Below are positions 1 through 12,000 of a DNA stretch of 64,000 nt, piece after piece (position 1 is the first letter of the stretch; every line of letters starts with the position of its first letter). This stretch comes from Sphaeramia orbicularis. Its lineage: Eukaryota; Chordata; Actinopteri; Kurtiformes; Apogonidae. The stretch is taken from contig NC_043970.1 of the NCBI RefSeq assembly GCF_902148855.1, forward strand, positions 44,357,811 through 44,421,810, written 5' to 3'. Below the pieces are notes generated by a model, which was not told the DNA's origin, made no database searches, and was given only the letters and a program-made list of their open reading frames with translations. A program made the position numbers and the translations under genes.

Positions 1-2126
1 AACAATTTTTTATTAATGACTGTAAATAGTTTTAAGGATAGAGTGGGTTCAGATGATGAATGAATGAATGTAAAAAGTTTGAATTATTGTTTGACCATGT
101 TTATTGGAGAAAATTAAATACAATAAAAACAGTACCTAAAAAATTATTATTGTAGTGATTGATGAATAATTTCAAATCATTTAAAATGACAAACGTATGT
201 AAAAAGCAGGTTTGTATGTAAAAGTATCACTCCATATGAATAAATATTGGTTTATATTAAACTATATTATATTCTCAGTCACATGATAAAGGTCAGGTCA
301 CATGTTCATGCAGACAATAACAACTTCGCCAGTCGCAGGTTCAAATCCTGTTCGCTGCATGTCAGAATGCATCAAAAATATAAAACTTTGCAATTTTTCT
401 TTAGGTATCTGCATATACATTTGTTAGCCAGAGATATGCATAAAATCCCCCCCCTCCCATGTGCATATAATCGGTTTATTACCATATACTAGTAATGCTA
501 TTGTGAAACTGTATTAAATACACAGTAGTCATGTTCATGCCATTGTTAAGAACAATGCTATCTACTGTACACTTATAATAATGCCTAAAATGACTAGTTT
601 AAATATTAATTCATGGTTTATTGTTAAAAATATGAATATTTGAAGAAGTTAAAACCTATCTACATTTAAAAGAGATTTAAAAACAGTAATTCATATGACG
701 ATAAAAGTTATTTGTTAAAAAGGTAAATGCATACAGTTCATGTTATATTGAAATATTGTGTTAAAGGAACATGATTGTATTTTACTTGACAGTAATGTGA
801 TTGGACAGTAAGACAGAGGCTATGGACACTGATAGTAACATTAGTCAGTCAATGTGATCATTTGAATGATTTGTGAAGAACAATAAATATCCTTCATGTG
901 AAGTAATAGCACGAAACGTGTGCCCTGTCTATGTTCTATCACAGACTTCTATCACAGGTGTGTTGTCTTCACACTTATATGTTGCCTCCTCCTGGACCGC
1001 CACCCAGGGGAGCAACACTTGCGCTCAGGCAGTTTGACGTGACTTGCCTGGAACACTACAAAGTCGTGAGTCGTGGCTTGAAGTTGTGACTTACAGGCTC
1101 AAAAACCTGCCTTGAACGCAGCATCACACCCAGTTATGGGTTTACTGTCCATGATTGGACAAGAAGTTTCACAGCTGTATAAAAAACAAACCCCTGAAAA
1201 AACTGTGCACTGCAAAGGACATTCCATAAAAATATGAAAAAACTTATCTGAAAAAACTGTTGCATCATGATGTTTCCAATATCGGCAATTATTGAATTAA
1301 AAAAAAGCCCAAACTTGTCCTTTCCTGAGTCTGAGGAGCTTAAATATCTTCTGATTAAAACCATATTTTTAAAACATTCAAGTGCATTTGAACTTTAGCC
1401 TAATTTTGAGTAATAAAATCAATTAAATTTTTTATTCATAGTTGATGCATGAAAGGGTTAAACTCAGTGACTGAACTGAATCTAGACCCAGAACCATGAA
1501 TTAAAGTTGAGCTGATTTTTATCATGACACACTTCCTGTCTCTCTGTTCCCACAAGCATCATGAGGCACGATAACAGCATACAACAGCACAGTTTACATC
1601 TCTGACTGTGGTCACCATAGCAACCAGGAACCACAGGAACCCACTGTGGGATGGGTTCAAGTCTTTCCATCCTATGATACAGATCAGAGAAGTGATGAGT
1701 GTGGGTCAAACAGCGCATCCATTCAGGAGAGTTGTTGTTGTTGTCGTTTGTTGTTGTCGTTGTTCCTGATCAGCAGCTCAGAGGTCCAAAGGGAGGTTGA
1801 ATCCAGACACAAGTTCAGCAGGTGAAAGTCCTATCGACTGCACCGACTCCTGGGACTGAGGTCCAGCTCATACAGCCCAGGACAACGTGTCCCACAATGC
1901 ACTGCAGCGAAAGCCAAAGGAAACCACAGAAGCAGCAGTAGCGGCGGCGGCCTGTGGACGAGGCTGAAGTCACGTATGCAGTGAACACGTAGAAAAACAG
2001 AACTGATGAATGAGACTGAGCGGCTGATTGTCCATTTGTGCATCAGTGGTGGTTTTCCAGAGTGCGAAGGTTCCCATTCTTTCAAAGACACTGATGATGG
2101 GAACAGGATCTGTGTCTGTGTTGACA
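1..2126. other. AT-rich intergenic sequence, no gene seen
   Basis: No convincing exon, RNA gene or intact element is visible on either strand. A lone pol III B-box-like string (GGTTCAAATCC) lies at 338-348 but no matching A box or cloverleaf can be drawn around it. An imperfect TTGTTG/TCGTTG run lies near 1731-1766. The short open frames here show no family resemblance or splice context. Confidence 0.6.
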
Positions 2127-2134
2127 CTTTAGAC

Positions 2135-2894
2135 CAGGGGTCTCAAACATGCGGCCCGGGGGCCAAATGTGTCCCACCAAAGGTTCCAGTGCGGCCCATA
2201 GGATGAATTTGCAAAGTGCAAAAATTCCACAGTCACGGCTGTGGAAGTCATTTTTAGTTCAGGTTCCACATACAGACCAATATGATCTACAGTCAAATAA
2301 TAATAGCAGAATAAACTACGAAAAATAATGACTCCATATTTTCTTCTCGGTTTGATGTGAAAAAAAATAATATTACACTATGCCACTATGTAAATTATGA
2401 CAACTTCAAATATTTGTCTTTGTTTTAGTGCAAAAAATATATTTAAATTATGAAAATATTTACATTTACAAACTATCCTTTAACAATAAAATGTAAATAA
2501 CCTGAACAAATATGAACAACCTGAAATGCCTAAAGAAAATAAAGCACAATTTTAACAATTTTCTGCCTGTTACTAAGTGCTTAGTGTCTTTGTAGATCTG
2601 ATCCATAATACATATGTAGAAATGATAAGCTGAGGCATAATATTGTTAAAATTGCACTTATTTTTCTTAAGAAATTTCAGTTTTTTCAGGTTATTCACAT
2701 CTTTTTTGTTTGGATAGTTTATAAAAGTAAATATTTTCATAATTTCGTGGGGTTTTTTTGCACTAAAACAAAGACAAAAATTTGGAGTTGTCATTATTTA
2801 TAGGTTATTATGCTATTATTTTACTGGTCCGGCCCACTGGAGATCAAATCTGGCTGAATGTGGAACCTGAAAGAAAATGGGTTTGAGACCCTTG
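2135..2894. mobile_element. hAT non-autonomous element, CAGGGGTGTC family, copy 1
   Basis: It begins CAGGGGTCTCAAACATGCGG and ends GTTTGAGACCCTTG, an inverted-repeat pair typical of hAT elements. The flanking octamers CTTTAGAC (2127-2134) and GTTTATAC (2895-2902) agree at 6 of 8 positions, consistent with an old 8-bp target duplication. The interior is AT-rich and has no transposase. Internal strings such as GAACAAATATGAACAACCTG recur in the other copies of this family in the window (near 4.1-5.5, 21.1, 24.5, 27.8 and 31.3 kb). Confidence 0.8.
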
Positions 2895-2944
2895 GTTTAT
2901 ACCAACGCACACACATTCACCATGAACTCATTAACACACACAAG

Positions 2945-3192
2945 TCATTCTAAAACACTCATGGATGCCTTCTGGTGGATGAACATGTTGTACAATGAGC
3001 CTGCGTTAAACGGACCCATGTTGAGCTCCACCACGTCCTTCGTGTGTTTTCTCCACTGAACCCTCAACACATATTCATCAACTGAATCAGCTCTGATCTC
3101 CTTGGACATGTAGAAGTTGTGGCTGTGCTGCTCACATCTCTGCACGTTCATCTGCATGTGAATATTAATAACACTGTCATTAATGGGACGAA
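2945..3192 (-). CDS. orphan terminal coding exon, family not recognised
   Basis: On the minus strand a good acceptor (pyrimidine-rich, ending TTTCTGCAG) opens a frame of about 80 codons that ends in a TGA at 2945-2947. The peptide has a balanced, globular-protein composition, includes the stretches EIRADSVDEYVLRVQWRKH and VVELNMGPFNAGSLYNMF, and has no low-complexity sequence. A second possible acceptor lies just upstream of the ATG at 3149-3151. I do not recognise the family. No partner exon is visible on the minus strand up to about 6 kb, where the sequence is mainly repeats. It could be the last exon of a gene whose other exons are far away, or a stranded exon relic. The hAT copy at 2135-2894 lies 50 bp beyond the stop. 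Confidence 0.3.
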
Positions 3193-3597
3193 CTGCAGAA
3201 ACACACACCAAAAGTGTCACAAAGGACCTTTAATCACATCTAAATGTAAGAAAATGAACATTAGGCTGTCTTCACAACTGGACCGTCCTTTGGTTCCACT
3301 TATTTGGTTCAGATCGAATGTGGACTTTATTTTTTTTCCTGTGGTTCGATCACATTCTTATTCCACTTTTTGCTCATGGACCGAACTTTGTAAACAGAAG
3401 GACACATATGACAAACTGTGCTGGCATTGGACAGAAAAGTCAGGGGCGGGGTCAATCAGAGATGGCGGGTGTTGATGAAAACAAACATGGAGGTCTGACG
3501 TACAGTTATGGTTTTCAGAATCTGCATTCTATTTGTACAGACACACATTTATGAAAATAATGTGAACTGTCCAGATCAGCTGATGGAGCCAGTTAAT

Positions 3598-3861
3598 AAT
3601 GACATTTATTTTGGGGTGACTGACAATCATTAAACCCAATTTGGTGTGAAGTCAACCAATAGTTTTTCTGCTACAGACATGTGAAATTTTGCCCAATATA
3701 GGTAAACAGGGGAAAAAAAAGATTAAAAAAAAACAACCAAATCCTAAAAAAATTTAAACTTTGACCTATTTTTCCCTAAATGTAATGACATTTATTTTGG
3801 GTCACTGTCAATCATTAAACCCAATTTGGTATGAATTCAACTTGTAGTTTTTCTGCTAGAG
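3598..3861. repeat. direct repeat of about 80 bp, two copies
   Basis: A segment at 3598-3676 (AATGACATTTATTTTGGGGT...) recurs at 3784-3861 with a handful of differences. The copies start 186 bp apart and both run through a shared CAATCATTAAACCCAATTTG string. The second copy continues into CACACAGAAATCAATCGAGC and a G-rich GGGGGTGGGGGTGGGGGAGG stretch, which resembles dispersed fish repeat ends. No coding content. Confidence 0.7.
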
Positions 3862-4050
3862 TGTTAACAAAGACACACAGAAATCAATCGAGCCAAAACA
3901 ACACCCCTTGCCTCCCCTTCAGGGGGTGGGGGTGGGGGAGGTAATAAAAACGGTGTGCTCAGAGATCTGGGGCTACTGACAAAACATCCAGGGCTTGAGC
4001 CCCGAGTGCCCAGGTCTAAGGACACCCATGATCTTGGTGACTGTTTAAAG

Positions 4051-5534
4051 CACAGGTGTCAAACATGCAGCCCGGGGGCGAAACCGGCCCGCTAAAGGCT
4101 CCAGTCTGGCCCCTGGGAGGAATTTGTGAAATGCAAAAATTACACTGAAGAAATTAACAATCAAGGATGTTAAATTTATTTTAAGTCAATTCAATCTAAA
4201 GTGGGTCAGACCAGTAAAATACTATCATAATAACTTATAAATAATGAAAACCATGTTTTCCCTGTGTTCAGGTAGATTTGTTTGCAGTAGGCTTTCACTC
4301 ACTGCCGGTCGCAGCGTGCCCAAGCGCCCAACACAAATCCTTCGGAAATTACAGTGAAGAACAGAAGATAATGCAAAGCACAAATATAAGACATCATACA
4401 GTTTCACACATTACACGTGGACACATGCTGGAATTTTTTCATGGATTTGTAGGGAAATTGAGGGACAGCGTGAACATAAAGGCCGACAGCAGACGTGAAT
4501 GGGACAATGTGGGTACGGGGGGTGCATGAACTGTGTAATAATTGTGGAATGTGTGTGCAAATATAAGAGACTCCAGTGGGGTCACTCTGTTCCAGTTCAG
4601 TTAGTTCTTATCAAGTTCTTGTCAGTCCACAAATGTTTACATTTACATTTATTTCATTTTTTCATTTTCATTTATTTATTTGTATCAGACATGTAAATAA
4701 TTACAGTCCATAGAGTATAATGAACATTAAAAAATATATATAATAAAAAGGGTTATAAATATAAAAAACAACACACATGCACACACCCTATCTTCAGTAA
4801 CAAGTATAAAGATGCTGATGCCAGTATTTAACAAGTGTAGAATCAGCATGAAAGTCATAGGTAACAATTGTAAAAATCACAACATTTCTAGAGTGACTTA
4901 AACGCAGTATAAAATTCAAAATTGCTTTCCGTAACATCTCATAGTAAGAGCGAACATTTTTAAAACAGAGCATACCACTAGCACTACAGCTATGATAAAA
5001 ACCATGCATAATATGGAATGCATTGTTAAAAGCAACTCTGACTGAGTGAGCAGTACAGCGTTTAAAATTAACCCCTAAGTAACAGAGATAAATATTTGAG
5101 CAAAAAGATATGAACAATTTATTCATATTACAGACTAGCCTTTTACAAAAAATGTGAATAACCTGAACAAAAATGTCTGAAGTATGTGGAATTGTACCAA
5201 TATTCTGCCTGTTATTAAACGTTTTGTGTATTTGAAGATCCACTGTGATCTGTAAGTTGTGATGCACATGTATATATGATAAACTAAGGCGTAATATTGT
5301 CAAAATTGCAAATATTTTTCGGAAGAACTTTCGGGTTGTTCATATTTGTTCATGTTATGATTAAGTACAGTTCATACATGTAAACATTTTCATTAAGGAA
5401 TTTTGCTATTTTCACTTAAAAACATCGAGAAACATTGGAGTTGACATTATTTATCAGTTCTTATCCTATTATTTACAGTATTTTCCTGGTCCAGCCCACC
5501 TCAGATCATATTAGGCTCCATGTGGCCCCCCCTG
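4051..5534. mobile_element. hAT element (CAGGGGTGTC family), copy 2, with a LINE fragment inside
   Basis: The ends are CACAGGTGTCAAACATGCAG and ...GGCCCCCCCTG, and perfect 8-bp target duplications GTTTAAAG lie at 4043-4050 and 5535-5542. Family-typical sequence occupies roughly 4051-4260 and 5105-5534. The centre is interrupted by foreign sequence that includes a minus-strand LINE 3' fragment (about 4640-5100). That fragment's frame contains LINE C-terminal-like text (YLCYLGVNFKRCTAHSVRVA; NNAFHIMHGFYHSCSASGML). The element has no transposase. The exact duplication makes the outer boundaries firm; the inner boundary is approximate. Confidence 0.85.
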
Positions 5535-5913
5535 GTTTAAAGTGACTGCTCATTGCTCCTTTAGTTTCACTGGTTTCCCTGGTGTCGAACACAGACTCCA
5601 CATTTAGTGGATTAGACTGTTGCTGCTGCTGTTGCTGTTGGTGCTTCGTCCTGTTGCTTGGTTCTTTTGGAACTAACTTTAAACTGTCAGTGACTGGTTG
5701 TGGTGTTCGAGCTGCGTCACATTCATCAGGACAGTTTTTGGGCTGAACTCTGAACACGTCTGATGTGATGAAATGTTTGAGGTCGACTGTGACACTGAGC
5801 AGCCGAAGCATCGATGAGGAGATAAGAATGAAGGAGGACCAGACTGGAGCCCTGAGCAAAGACAGAGACAGTGAAGAGGACAGCACCGAGAAGAGAAGAC
5901 CATCTGACTGGAC

Positions 5914-6005
5914 ATGGACCACACCGTCTATATCCTGATGTTCCTGTCCATGAACATTCCAGGTAGCAACAGGATAGATGAGACTGAAGTCTGGGACGCT
6001 AACAG

Positions 6006-6043
<38 letters not shown>

Positions 6044-9000
6044 TGGATGGACAACAGGCTTTGAATCCACCACACTGTGGACAGACTGATGCATTCCAGC
6101 GTCTCCACTGGATAGAGTGGGACTACTGTTGGTCACTTGGTCTGTTTCATGTGTTTGTCACATTAGACAGAGTGATGATGGGATGTTGTTTTGAGTGGTG
6201 ATGAACCACAGCAGCTCATGTTTGGATGTGGGATGTTTAACGGTGACTGTGCTTTATCGACGCCTGTTCAGTATTTGTCAGTGTGTGATTGGATGTTTGG
6301 TTTGTGTTTCTCTTCCAGTTACTGTCGAAGTTCTAATACAGTTGTGTTTGTTGGATGTAGACTCAGTGAAAAGTACTGGTGTTTGGTACCTGAGCGCTGG
6401 TTCGGACCTGTTACGTGCACCACGTGTACACTCCAGCCTTATTCTCTCTCATTTCCTCCACCAGGAGGTATTGTGATTGCTTTGCTTTGTGTGTTTGCAT
6501 GCGGGCGTGTTTGTTTGTTTGTTAGCAAGATAACTCAAAAAGTTATTGATGGATTTTCAGGAAATTTTCCGGAAATGTTGATACTGGCACAAGGAAGAAA
6601 TGATTAAATTTTGGTGGTGATCAGGGGGGCAGATCTGTCTTGGCGGAGGTCTGCGCTCTCCGAGTGCTTTTCTTGTAAACTATTGTGTCTCTTCAGGCTC
6701 TGATTCAAGGTTTAAGGTTCAAGGTTACTTTATTTATACCTGTGGGTCGATTTGTTTTGCAGACAAAGTGATCGCTTTTGGCATTACAACTAGACATACA
6801 TTGAATCTGTTCGGCAGGTAGTTGATCAAGTGTCAAGACAGGACAAAAAGTGTTCAGTGTTCCACCATTCATCAGTATAGCAGCATGGATAAGTAAAAGA
6901 ATAAAATAAATAAGATCAAATAAATAAAAACAAGATGCAATAGAACACAATAAAAACCCAGAGAAGATAAAAACAGTCTGGGATAAAAACCAGGATAGGA
7001 ACATAAAATTTAAAAATTTGAAGTCACAATAATAATAAACAGAGCAAAGAAATAGGATAAATCACTAAAATAAGTTAATAAAGTGCAATGTCACTATTTC
7101 TTATTGAGCTCAGTGACGGCGACAGGAACAAAGCTGTTTTGTTGATTGGCTGGACCTGATGGCACAAGTTCTTAAAAGCTGGAAGCGGGTCCCTCGCTCT
7201 CTCTCTTGCTCGCTGTCGTCTGCTCGCTCTCCGACCAGCCACAGCCCGGTTCAGTTGACACTTGGACATGTCACCGTCTGTTTAGTTACATTTGTAGTTT
7301 AGAGGTGGGTGACCCAGCTTGTCTGGTTTTAGTTTAGTTATTGTCCCCCTTGTGTTGCTGGGCACCCTGACTCTGTGTTGGTGTTATTTTGGGAGTTCTA
7401 TCCATTGGTTGCCTTTTTATGTTTCGGTCTCCTTAACCCCTAGGCCTATTAAGGGATAAAAGACCATATTGGATGTTAAGCTATTTTTGTCCTATTTCTA
7501 AAAGCCTTTACCTTCTATAAGGGATTATAGTACTGTGTAAATATGATATGGAATTATGTGCAGTCCATGGCATGGAGGAAGGTAGTTATGTCTCAATACA
7601 TATTAAATCCCATTTAGAAGGTATAGGCTTTTACAATTAGGACAAAAATAACCTACAGTTCAATATGGTCTTTTATCCCCTAATAGGCCAAAAAAGCTGA
7701 GACACAATAGAATAGACAGCTGTGGTCAGCTGAGCCACATTTACATTCACTCATTTTGGAGAAAAACTGATCATTGTTCATCCTTAATATTTAATATTAT
7801 AAATCATAGGTTTAAATTGATATTAGACTTTCATCTGGTCAAACGGCTAATATAGTGATGGGATTGGATCAGTGGAACTTATACATAGATCATGGTTGGA
7901 TTATCACCATTCTTGTTATCTATGCTTTTATGAAAACCCTAGGGTGTTCTGAAGGGGTGTGGTGGTCCCCTGCCGCCGCTGTGTAACACCTGGCAGTGCT
8001 GAGCGCAGGAGGTCTCCAACTGTACGAAGGAACACAGAGGCAAAAAAACTTTAGGCAGTGTTCAGCTGCTCTGCCTCTGGGTTCTGTTCCTCAGCTGGGC
8101 TATGCTCCACCACGCTGCCCCCTGTGTGTGTGTGTGTGTGTGTGTGGGGGGGGCTCTGTGGATGGAGTGGGCAGGGTTTTTACTGTCCATGTTTGTATTT
8201 GTCCAACAGGGAGCGCTTGGTTCATGGGACTTTCTGCTGTTCACGAGGGGTGGAGATAACTGTTACTACTAGCACTGATGAGTACTTACCGTCTTGAAAC
8301 CCTTTGGTAGATCCATTCCTGTTCTTCTCCTCATGCTACTGTAGTCAACTCTGTGTGCTACAAAGGTAGACAGGAGCAAGCCAGGTTGCAGTGAAAATGT
8401 GGACTGGATTTTCAGTGATGTGGGCGTACTCTATATGGACAAGTGGAATGGACCGGATAAGGACGCACTGAAGGGGCTTGGTACCTTAAACTATGAAGTG
8501 AAGGGAAACGGACAGATTTATGATCAGATTTAAGTGAATAATGACAGGTTATAGGATTATTGATTTAAACTCATGTTCTGGACACATTTTATTGAATTTG
8601 TCGGAACTTTTTTGTTGAAAAAATTAATAAAAAAGCACCAAATTATTTAGGGGGGTTTAAGAATATTTTAGGGGGGGCTTCAGACCGAGGAGGGTGTCCC
8701 ACCCCCCAGCTCGGAAATGGACCACAGACAGTGAGCTGCTGTATGAGCGAATGAAGTGCTCAGGAAATACAAAACAATAATGACAACCAATCACTGACGG
8801 AATAGGGCGGGCTGTAGGCTGTCCACCCAATCACAAATAAGACTCAATAGTAGTGCAGTCTGTTGGATTAATGTTTTCCCTTAACTTTCGATGGGGGGGG
8901 CAATATGGACAAATGGGTGGGCTGAGCCCAGCCCCGCCCATGCCTACCACCAACCTCAGTGTCAACCAACTTTACTGCTTCACTTCCTGTTTGTCACAGC

Positions 9001-12000
9001 AACTGCAGATCCCAGCTCTCTGATTGGTTCCACAGTCTGTCCATCAACTGCTGTTACACAATCCACTGACAGAACCTGTTCAACTCCACATTTTGGATTC
9101 AAGTTATTAATATATGAGTTTAATAACTACAGATCAGCTCTGGATTAATGTTTTTTAATTCAACCATCAAACAAAAACTGAACAATAATCAGTTTATTTC
9201 AGTCTGGGTCGATTTCAGTCGATTCATTCATGATTCCTGCAGTTTGACTGATACTGATCAACCTAAATGTGTTGGTTTCATCTTGTCGTTGTTCATCTCC
9301 TGCTGTTCAATCATGTCCTATATTTGTATTTGAACCTTCATCTGTGTCACATGTGCTGGTTTGGTATTTAGATGACATTTGTAAAAGTCAGTTTCCTGTT
9401 TGGTTCCTAAAGTGAACGTGTTTTATTTCTAATCAGAATATTGTCCTATTTTCATGGCTGTCCTTTGTGTTTTTCCTGCAGGGCTTCTGCCTGAAAACAA
9501 CACCACTTCAACAGGTAAGAAATGTATGAAGGAGGGATGTGAAATGGGTTCAAGCTGAATATCCTGGTTCAGGTGGTTTTCATCTGAACAAACTGGAGCC
9601 AATGCAGAGGATTCAGGAATGATGGGTTTACAGAAGCTCCACTGAGCACGCTCAGCTCCTGTTCCTGAAATTTGGACAACTGTGGCTTTAAAGATCCACA
9701 ACTGAAGGAAACACTGACAAACAGGACCAGACTGACCCATTCAATTCACTGACTGACTGAATGATGGATGAACTGAGTCCGTTTGTACACAGAAAATATA
9801 CCAGTGGGACTGAAAACAATGTTCAGACATGGAAACCATATGCGCTTAATAATCCAGTCAGTGTGGTCCAGGTGGTGTGTTGTGGTTCTGGACTGGACTC
9901 TCACTGGTCTGTCTTACTTCTACAGAGTCTGTCCTCTTCAGGTTGGTGGGAGGAGCCAGTCGTTGTCATGGTGACCTGGAGATGAAACAACAGGATGGAA
10001 ACTGGAAACCAGTGAATGGGTATTACTGGCACAGGAAGTTAGGAAACAGAGTTTGTGCAGAACTGGACTGTGGATCTGCTGTTTCAGTGAGACGCAGAGA
10101 CACTGGTTCAGTTATAGATAACTGGAGGATCAGATCAGACTGTGATGAATCTGCACTGAGGGACTGTTTTAGATCTGATACAGTTCTCTCTGCATTCCTG
10201 GAGCTGAGTTGTTCAGGTAAGAGCATTAACACTGAACCCTAACCCTTACACTGTCACTATGGGCTCCAGGCTCTGTGGACTCTCAGATCCTGGTTGGTCC
10301 ATGACTTCAACTGAGATTTAATGTGAACTCACACAAATTGATCAATACAATCAATCAATCAGTCAATAATATCCATGTCCAAACAAGTAGCTGATGAACA
10401 TCATGTCACACAGAAGAAGCAAACACATATGAATGTGAGTCCACTACAGTCCAATAAAATCCACTATATAGTCCAAGCCCCCATGCCCTGGTCTACTCCA
10501 GTCCACTAGAGTCCCTTGGAGTCCACTTCAGACTCTAGTTTTATTCCAGTCTTCTTCCATCTGTGTCCACAGACTCTGTCAGACTGGTCCATGGGTCCAG
10601 TGTGTGTTCAGGCAGACTGGAGGTCCGGTCTAACCAGTCCAGGTCCTGGTCCTCAGTGTGTGAAGGACACTTGGACCTGCATGGTGCTCAGGTGGTCTGT
10701 AGGGAGCTGGGTTGTGGGGCTCCTGAGCTCCTCCAGGGGGCGCTCTATGGAGAAGCGGAGGCTCCTGTGGCACAGACGTTCCAGTGTGAAGGCCTTGAGT
10801 CTGCTCTGCTGGACTGTGGAAGCTCAGGGACACAGAACTGCTCATCTGGAACAGCTGTGGACCTTACCTGCACAGGTGGAGCTTTGATTGACAGCAGCTT
10901 CTATCAGTTCACTCACTTTGATCTCATTTATCTGTCACTTGTATTTGACCAGATCCTGATGATGTCAGACTAGTGGGAGGAGCCAGTCACTGTAACGGTG
11001 AAGTAGAGATGAAATATCATGGAGAATGGAGATACATGGAATATTATTATTCCTCTGACCTCTGGACCCTGAAGGCAGCAGATGTCATATGTCGTCAACT
11101 GGACTGTGGATCTGCTGTTTCTGGAAGAACATCTGATTCATCTGGTCCTGTGTGGTTCATCAGCCCCACCTGTCTTCTCTCTACATCTACACTGATGGAC
11201 TGTGTGAGAACACGTCCTGACTCCATTGGCTCGGCCCTGTTCCTCACCTGTTCAGGTAAGTCTACTGATGATAGTCCTGATTCTGTCAGAGTTCTTCCAT
11301 GAGTCCATTCAGGTGTGTTTTATCTGAGCCGTGTCAAACCAAACCCAGTAAGACCAGGTCCACACATTGGACAGTCGGACTGAAACATCAAACACATGGA
11401 GCTGAATTCAGTTCCAGTCCATGAACGTGGTCACATGACTCTGCTTTCCAACAGGCTGTTGAACAGCTCAGAAGGACTGAGTCCATTTGTTTGAACTGGA
11501 CTTTGTGTTGGTCCATGTGCTCTTTTTCCAGCTCTATGTGGGTCTGCTGGACTGAGGACACCATGGAAACATCAATGGCACTAAACCATCTCCTTAAATG
11601 CAGATGTTTGACATGAGCCACATGTTTCCAGTTGTCTGAGATGAACCAGTGCACAGGTCACTGATCAAACACACTGCATTATGGTGCATTCACTGACCAC
11701 TGGGATTCTGTGTGTGCATCAAACCAACTGCCTTTGAAAAGACCCCACTCACACATATTGAATGTTCACTCTGACTTCAGAAGGACTGTGTCTCCACCAG
11801 AGCTGACCTTAAACTAACTCTAACCTGTGACTGAGGATCCACAGAGTGGACCTGAGGCCTGTTTGAGTCCAGTCTGAATGTAGACAGCGCCCTCTGTTGG
11901 AATCCAGTTCAACAACAGCACACACTCACTGTGTCCTTCAGCTCCACATTCAACATTAAAGGGCCTTTTATTGGTGTGTTCTTTGTTCTGCTGTTTTCTT

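Larger units (their letters stand above)
5963..9481 (+). other. long first intron of the SRCR-Ig gene
   Basis: No coding exon is seen between the signal-peptide exon and the short linker exon. The intron holds a GT microsatellite, a dispersed repeat (6455-6671), a LINE 3' fragment (6712-7260) and a palindromic MITE (7443-7689), each listed separately. The remaining 7690-9481 has a short GT run (about 8121-8145) and G-rich tracts near 8650-8710 and 8890, and no gene. Confidence 0.6.

Noticed and set aside
338-348. B-box-like GGTTCAAATCC as a tRNA or SINE
   Set aside because: No A box, no pairing acceptor or anticodon stem, and no recognisable SINE tail.
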